From NCBI GenBank assembly GCA_029781465.1, contig JAKOWQ010000242.1, forward strand, positions 1 through 6,252: a DNA stretch of 6,252 nucleotides, written 5' to 3'. The DNA comes from Pseudomonadota bacterium (GTDB taxonomy: Bacteria; Pseudomonadota; Alphaproteobacteria; Sphingomonadales; Sphingomonadaceae). The position numbers and the translations under genes were made by a program. The notes under the pieces were generated by a model that made no database searches, was not told the DNA's origin, and saw only the letters and a program-made list of their open reading frames with translations. Below are positions 5,511 to 6,252 of this stretch, piece after piece (within the stretch, counting starts at the first letter, position 1; every line of letters begins with the position of its first letter).

Positions 5511-5893
5511 TGTTCAGCCACGTTACCATCGGCGCCGACGATATCGCGGCAACCAAGCGCTTCTATGATGCCGCATTGGGCGCCCTGGGCGCGCCTGAGG
5601 GCGAGATCGACGGACGCGGGCGGCTGATCTATGTCCATGCCGGTGGACGCTTGCTGATCGTCAACCCGCTCAACGGCAACCCGGCGCACTGTGGCAATGG
5701 CCACACGCTGGGCTTCCTTGCCGCCTCCCCGGCGGAGGTCGATGCCTGGCACGCCGCGGGGCTTGCCAATGGCGGGACCACGGCCGAGGACCCGCCGGGT
5801 GAGCGCCATCCCCCGGACGGGCGGATCCTCTACCTCGCCTATCTGCGCGATCCCTCGGGCAACAAGCTGTGCGGCTTTCATCGGATCAAGTAG
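5510..5893 (+). CDS. VOC (glyoxalase/bleomycin-resistance fold) family protein (127 aa)
   Basis: Small vicinal-oxygen-chelate protein. The paired beta-alpha-beta-beta-beta layout is visible: MFSHVTIGADDIAATKRFYD (1-20) opens the first half and GNGHTLGFLAASPAEVDAWH (62-81) the second, ending in YLRDPSGNKLCGFHR (111-125). Likely metal ligands are H4 and H65. The C-terminal Glu of classical members (DPxGNxxE) is replaced by C121, so metal binding may be altered. ATG 5510 overlaps the dehydrogenase stop by one base, giving coupled translation. From its place it may act on glutathione adducts or protect against reactive aldehydes, but that comes from context only and the substrate is unknown. It is not glyoxalase I itself, whose motifs are absent. 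No clear terminator follows. Confidence 0.9.
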   Translation: MFSHVTIGADDIAATKRFYDAALGALGAPEGEIDGRGRLIYVHAGGRLLIVNPLNGNPAHCGNGHTLGFLAASPAEVDAWHAAGLANGGTTAEDPPGERHPPDGRILYLAYLRDPSGNKLCGFHRIK

Positions 5894-5935
5894 GCGGCAT
5901 ATCGAAAGCAATGGGGCGTTGATCGAACGCGGCTG

Positions 5936-5961
5936 TTGGCCCGCCGCGTCCGGCCTAGGCT
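5936..5961 (+). promoter_or_regulatory. Possible promoter of the PhoD-like gene
   Basis: TTGGCC (5936-5941) and TAGGCT (5956-5961) are 14 nt apart, within GGCCTAGGCT. This loosely resembles alphaproteobacterial sigma-70-type promoters, which tolerate short spacers. An inverted repeat, CCGATC (5965-5970) and GATCGG (5980-5985), lies just after it and could be an operator or leader hairpin. No Pho-box repeats were seen. Weak, by-eye assignment. Confidence 0.3.
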
Positions 5962-6021
5962 CCCCCGATCAGGGCAGCGGATCGGCGCATGGCCGAGCCC
6001 CTGCCAAGCGGGGGACGGCAT

Positions 6022-6252
6022 ATGAAACTCGATCGGCGCCAATTCGTGGCAGCGGCTGCGGCCATGGGCGCGGCGCTGGCATGGGGCGGCCGCGCGGCGG
6101 CCTCGCGTCTGGCATGGAGCGAACGGCGCGATCTGTTTCCGGAAGGCGTGGCCTCGGGCGATCCGTCGCCCGACGGTGTGATCCTGTGGACGCGCCGTCC
6201 CTATCCCGGTGACACACCCCGTCAGCTTACGGTCGAGGTTGCCGAAGACCCC
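6022..6252 (+). CDS. PhoD-like alkaline phosphatase, N-terminal 77 residues (3' end beyond window)
   Basis: Start of a secreted phosphatase or phosphodiesterase of the PhoD family, which releases phosphate from phosphomonoesters or diesters outside the cytoplasm. Residues 4-9 (DRRQFV) carry the twin-arginine motif, followed by an Ala-rich hydrophobic stretch (about 10-28) ending near GRAAAS. This is a Tat signal peptide, as expected for an enzyme folded with its metals in the cytoplasm. Residues 39-58 (FPEGVASGDPSPDGVILWTR) match the conserved opening of the PhoD N-terminal domain. Only this part is in view; the metal-binding catalytic domain is not. GGGGGAC at 6010-6016 serves ATG 6022. An in-frame ATG at 5989 would add 11 residues to the signal peptide but has no better ribosome binding site. 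The gap of 128 nt after the VOC gene suggests a separate unit. Confidence 0.88.
   Translation, partial: MKLDRRQFVAAAAAMGAALAWGGRAAASRLAWSERRDLFPEGVASGDPSPDGVILWTRRPYPGDTPRQLTVEVAEDP

Noticed and set aside
1..6252. CRISPR array, insertion-sequence ends, riboswitch or replication origin
   Set aside because: No regularly spaced repeats, terminal inverted repeats with target duplications, or recognisable aptamer or iteron structures were found on reading through.

Overview
The window looks like chromosomal DNA from an alphaproteobacterium, most likely a sphingomonad. This rests on the GC-rich coding sequence, the glutathione-dependent formaldehyde dehydrogenase followed directly by a VOC protein, the short RNB-type exonuclease and the Tat-exported PhoD-like phosphatase. 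The genus is an inference. No composition statistics or database searches were run.

Layout. Bases 1-870 hold the C-terminal catalytic part of a tyrosine recombinase (integrase), cut by the window edge, then a small putative winged-helix protein and a strong intrinsic terminator. Bases 880-2491 form an accessory cassette behind an AT-rich promoter region. It holds an 80-residue protein of unknown fold, a PD-(D/E)xK-type nuclease (DUF91/NucS-like) and a uracil-DNA-glycosylase-superfamily protein. The three genes overlap (4 nt, then 47 nt) and must be co-expressed. Bases 2492-2620 hold nothing recognisable. Bases 2621-2860 hold tRNA-Thr(CGU) and tRNA-Cys(GCA) on the minus strand, with a terminator after them and a probable promoter before them. 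Bases 2924-4309 (minus) encode a short RNase II/R-family protein. Divergent from it are class III alcohol dehydrogenase and a VOC protein (4398-5893), probably an operon. At the right edge begins a PhoD-like alkaline phosphatase with a twin-arginine signal.

Interpretation. The integrase, the adjacent tRNA genes and the less GC-rich cassette between them fit an integrated element whose right boundary lies near tRNA-Thr. Everything from the tRNAs rightward reads as core genome. The part most worth following up is the nuclease plus DNA-glycosylase-like operon. The pairing suggests base excision coupled to strand cleavage, as in defence against base-modified phage DNA or in specialised repair. 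That function is inferred from fold-level motifs and location only.
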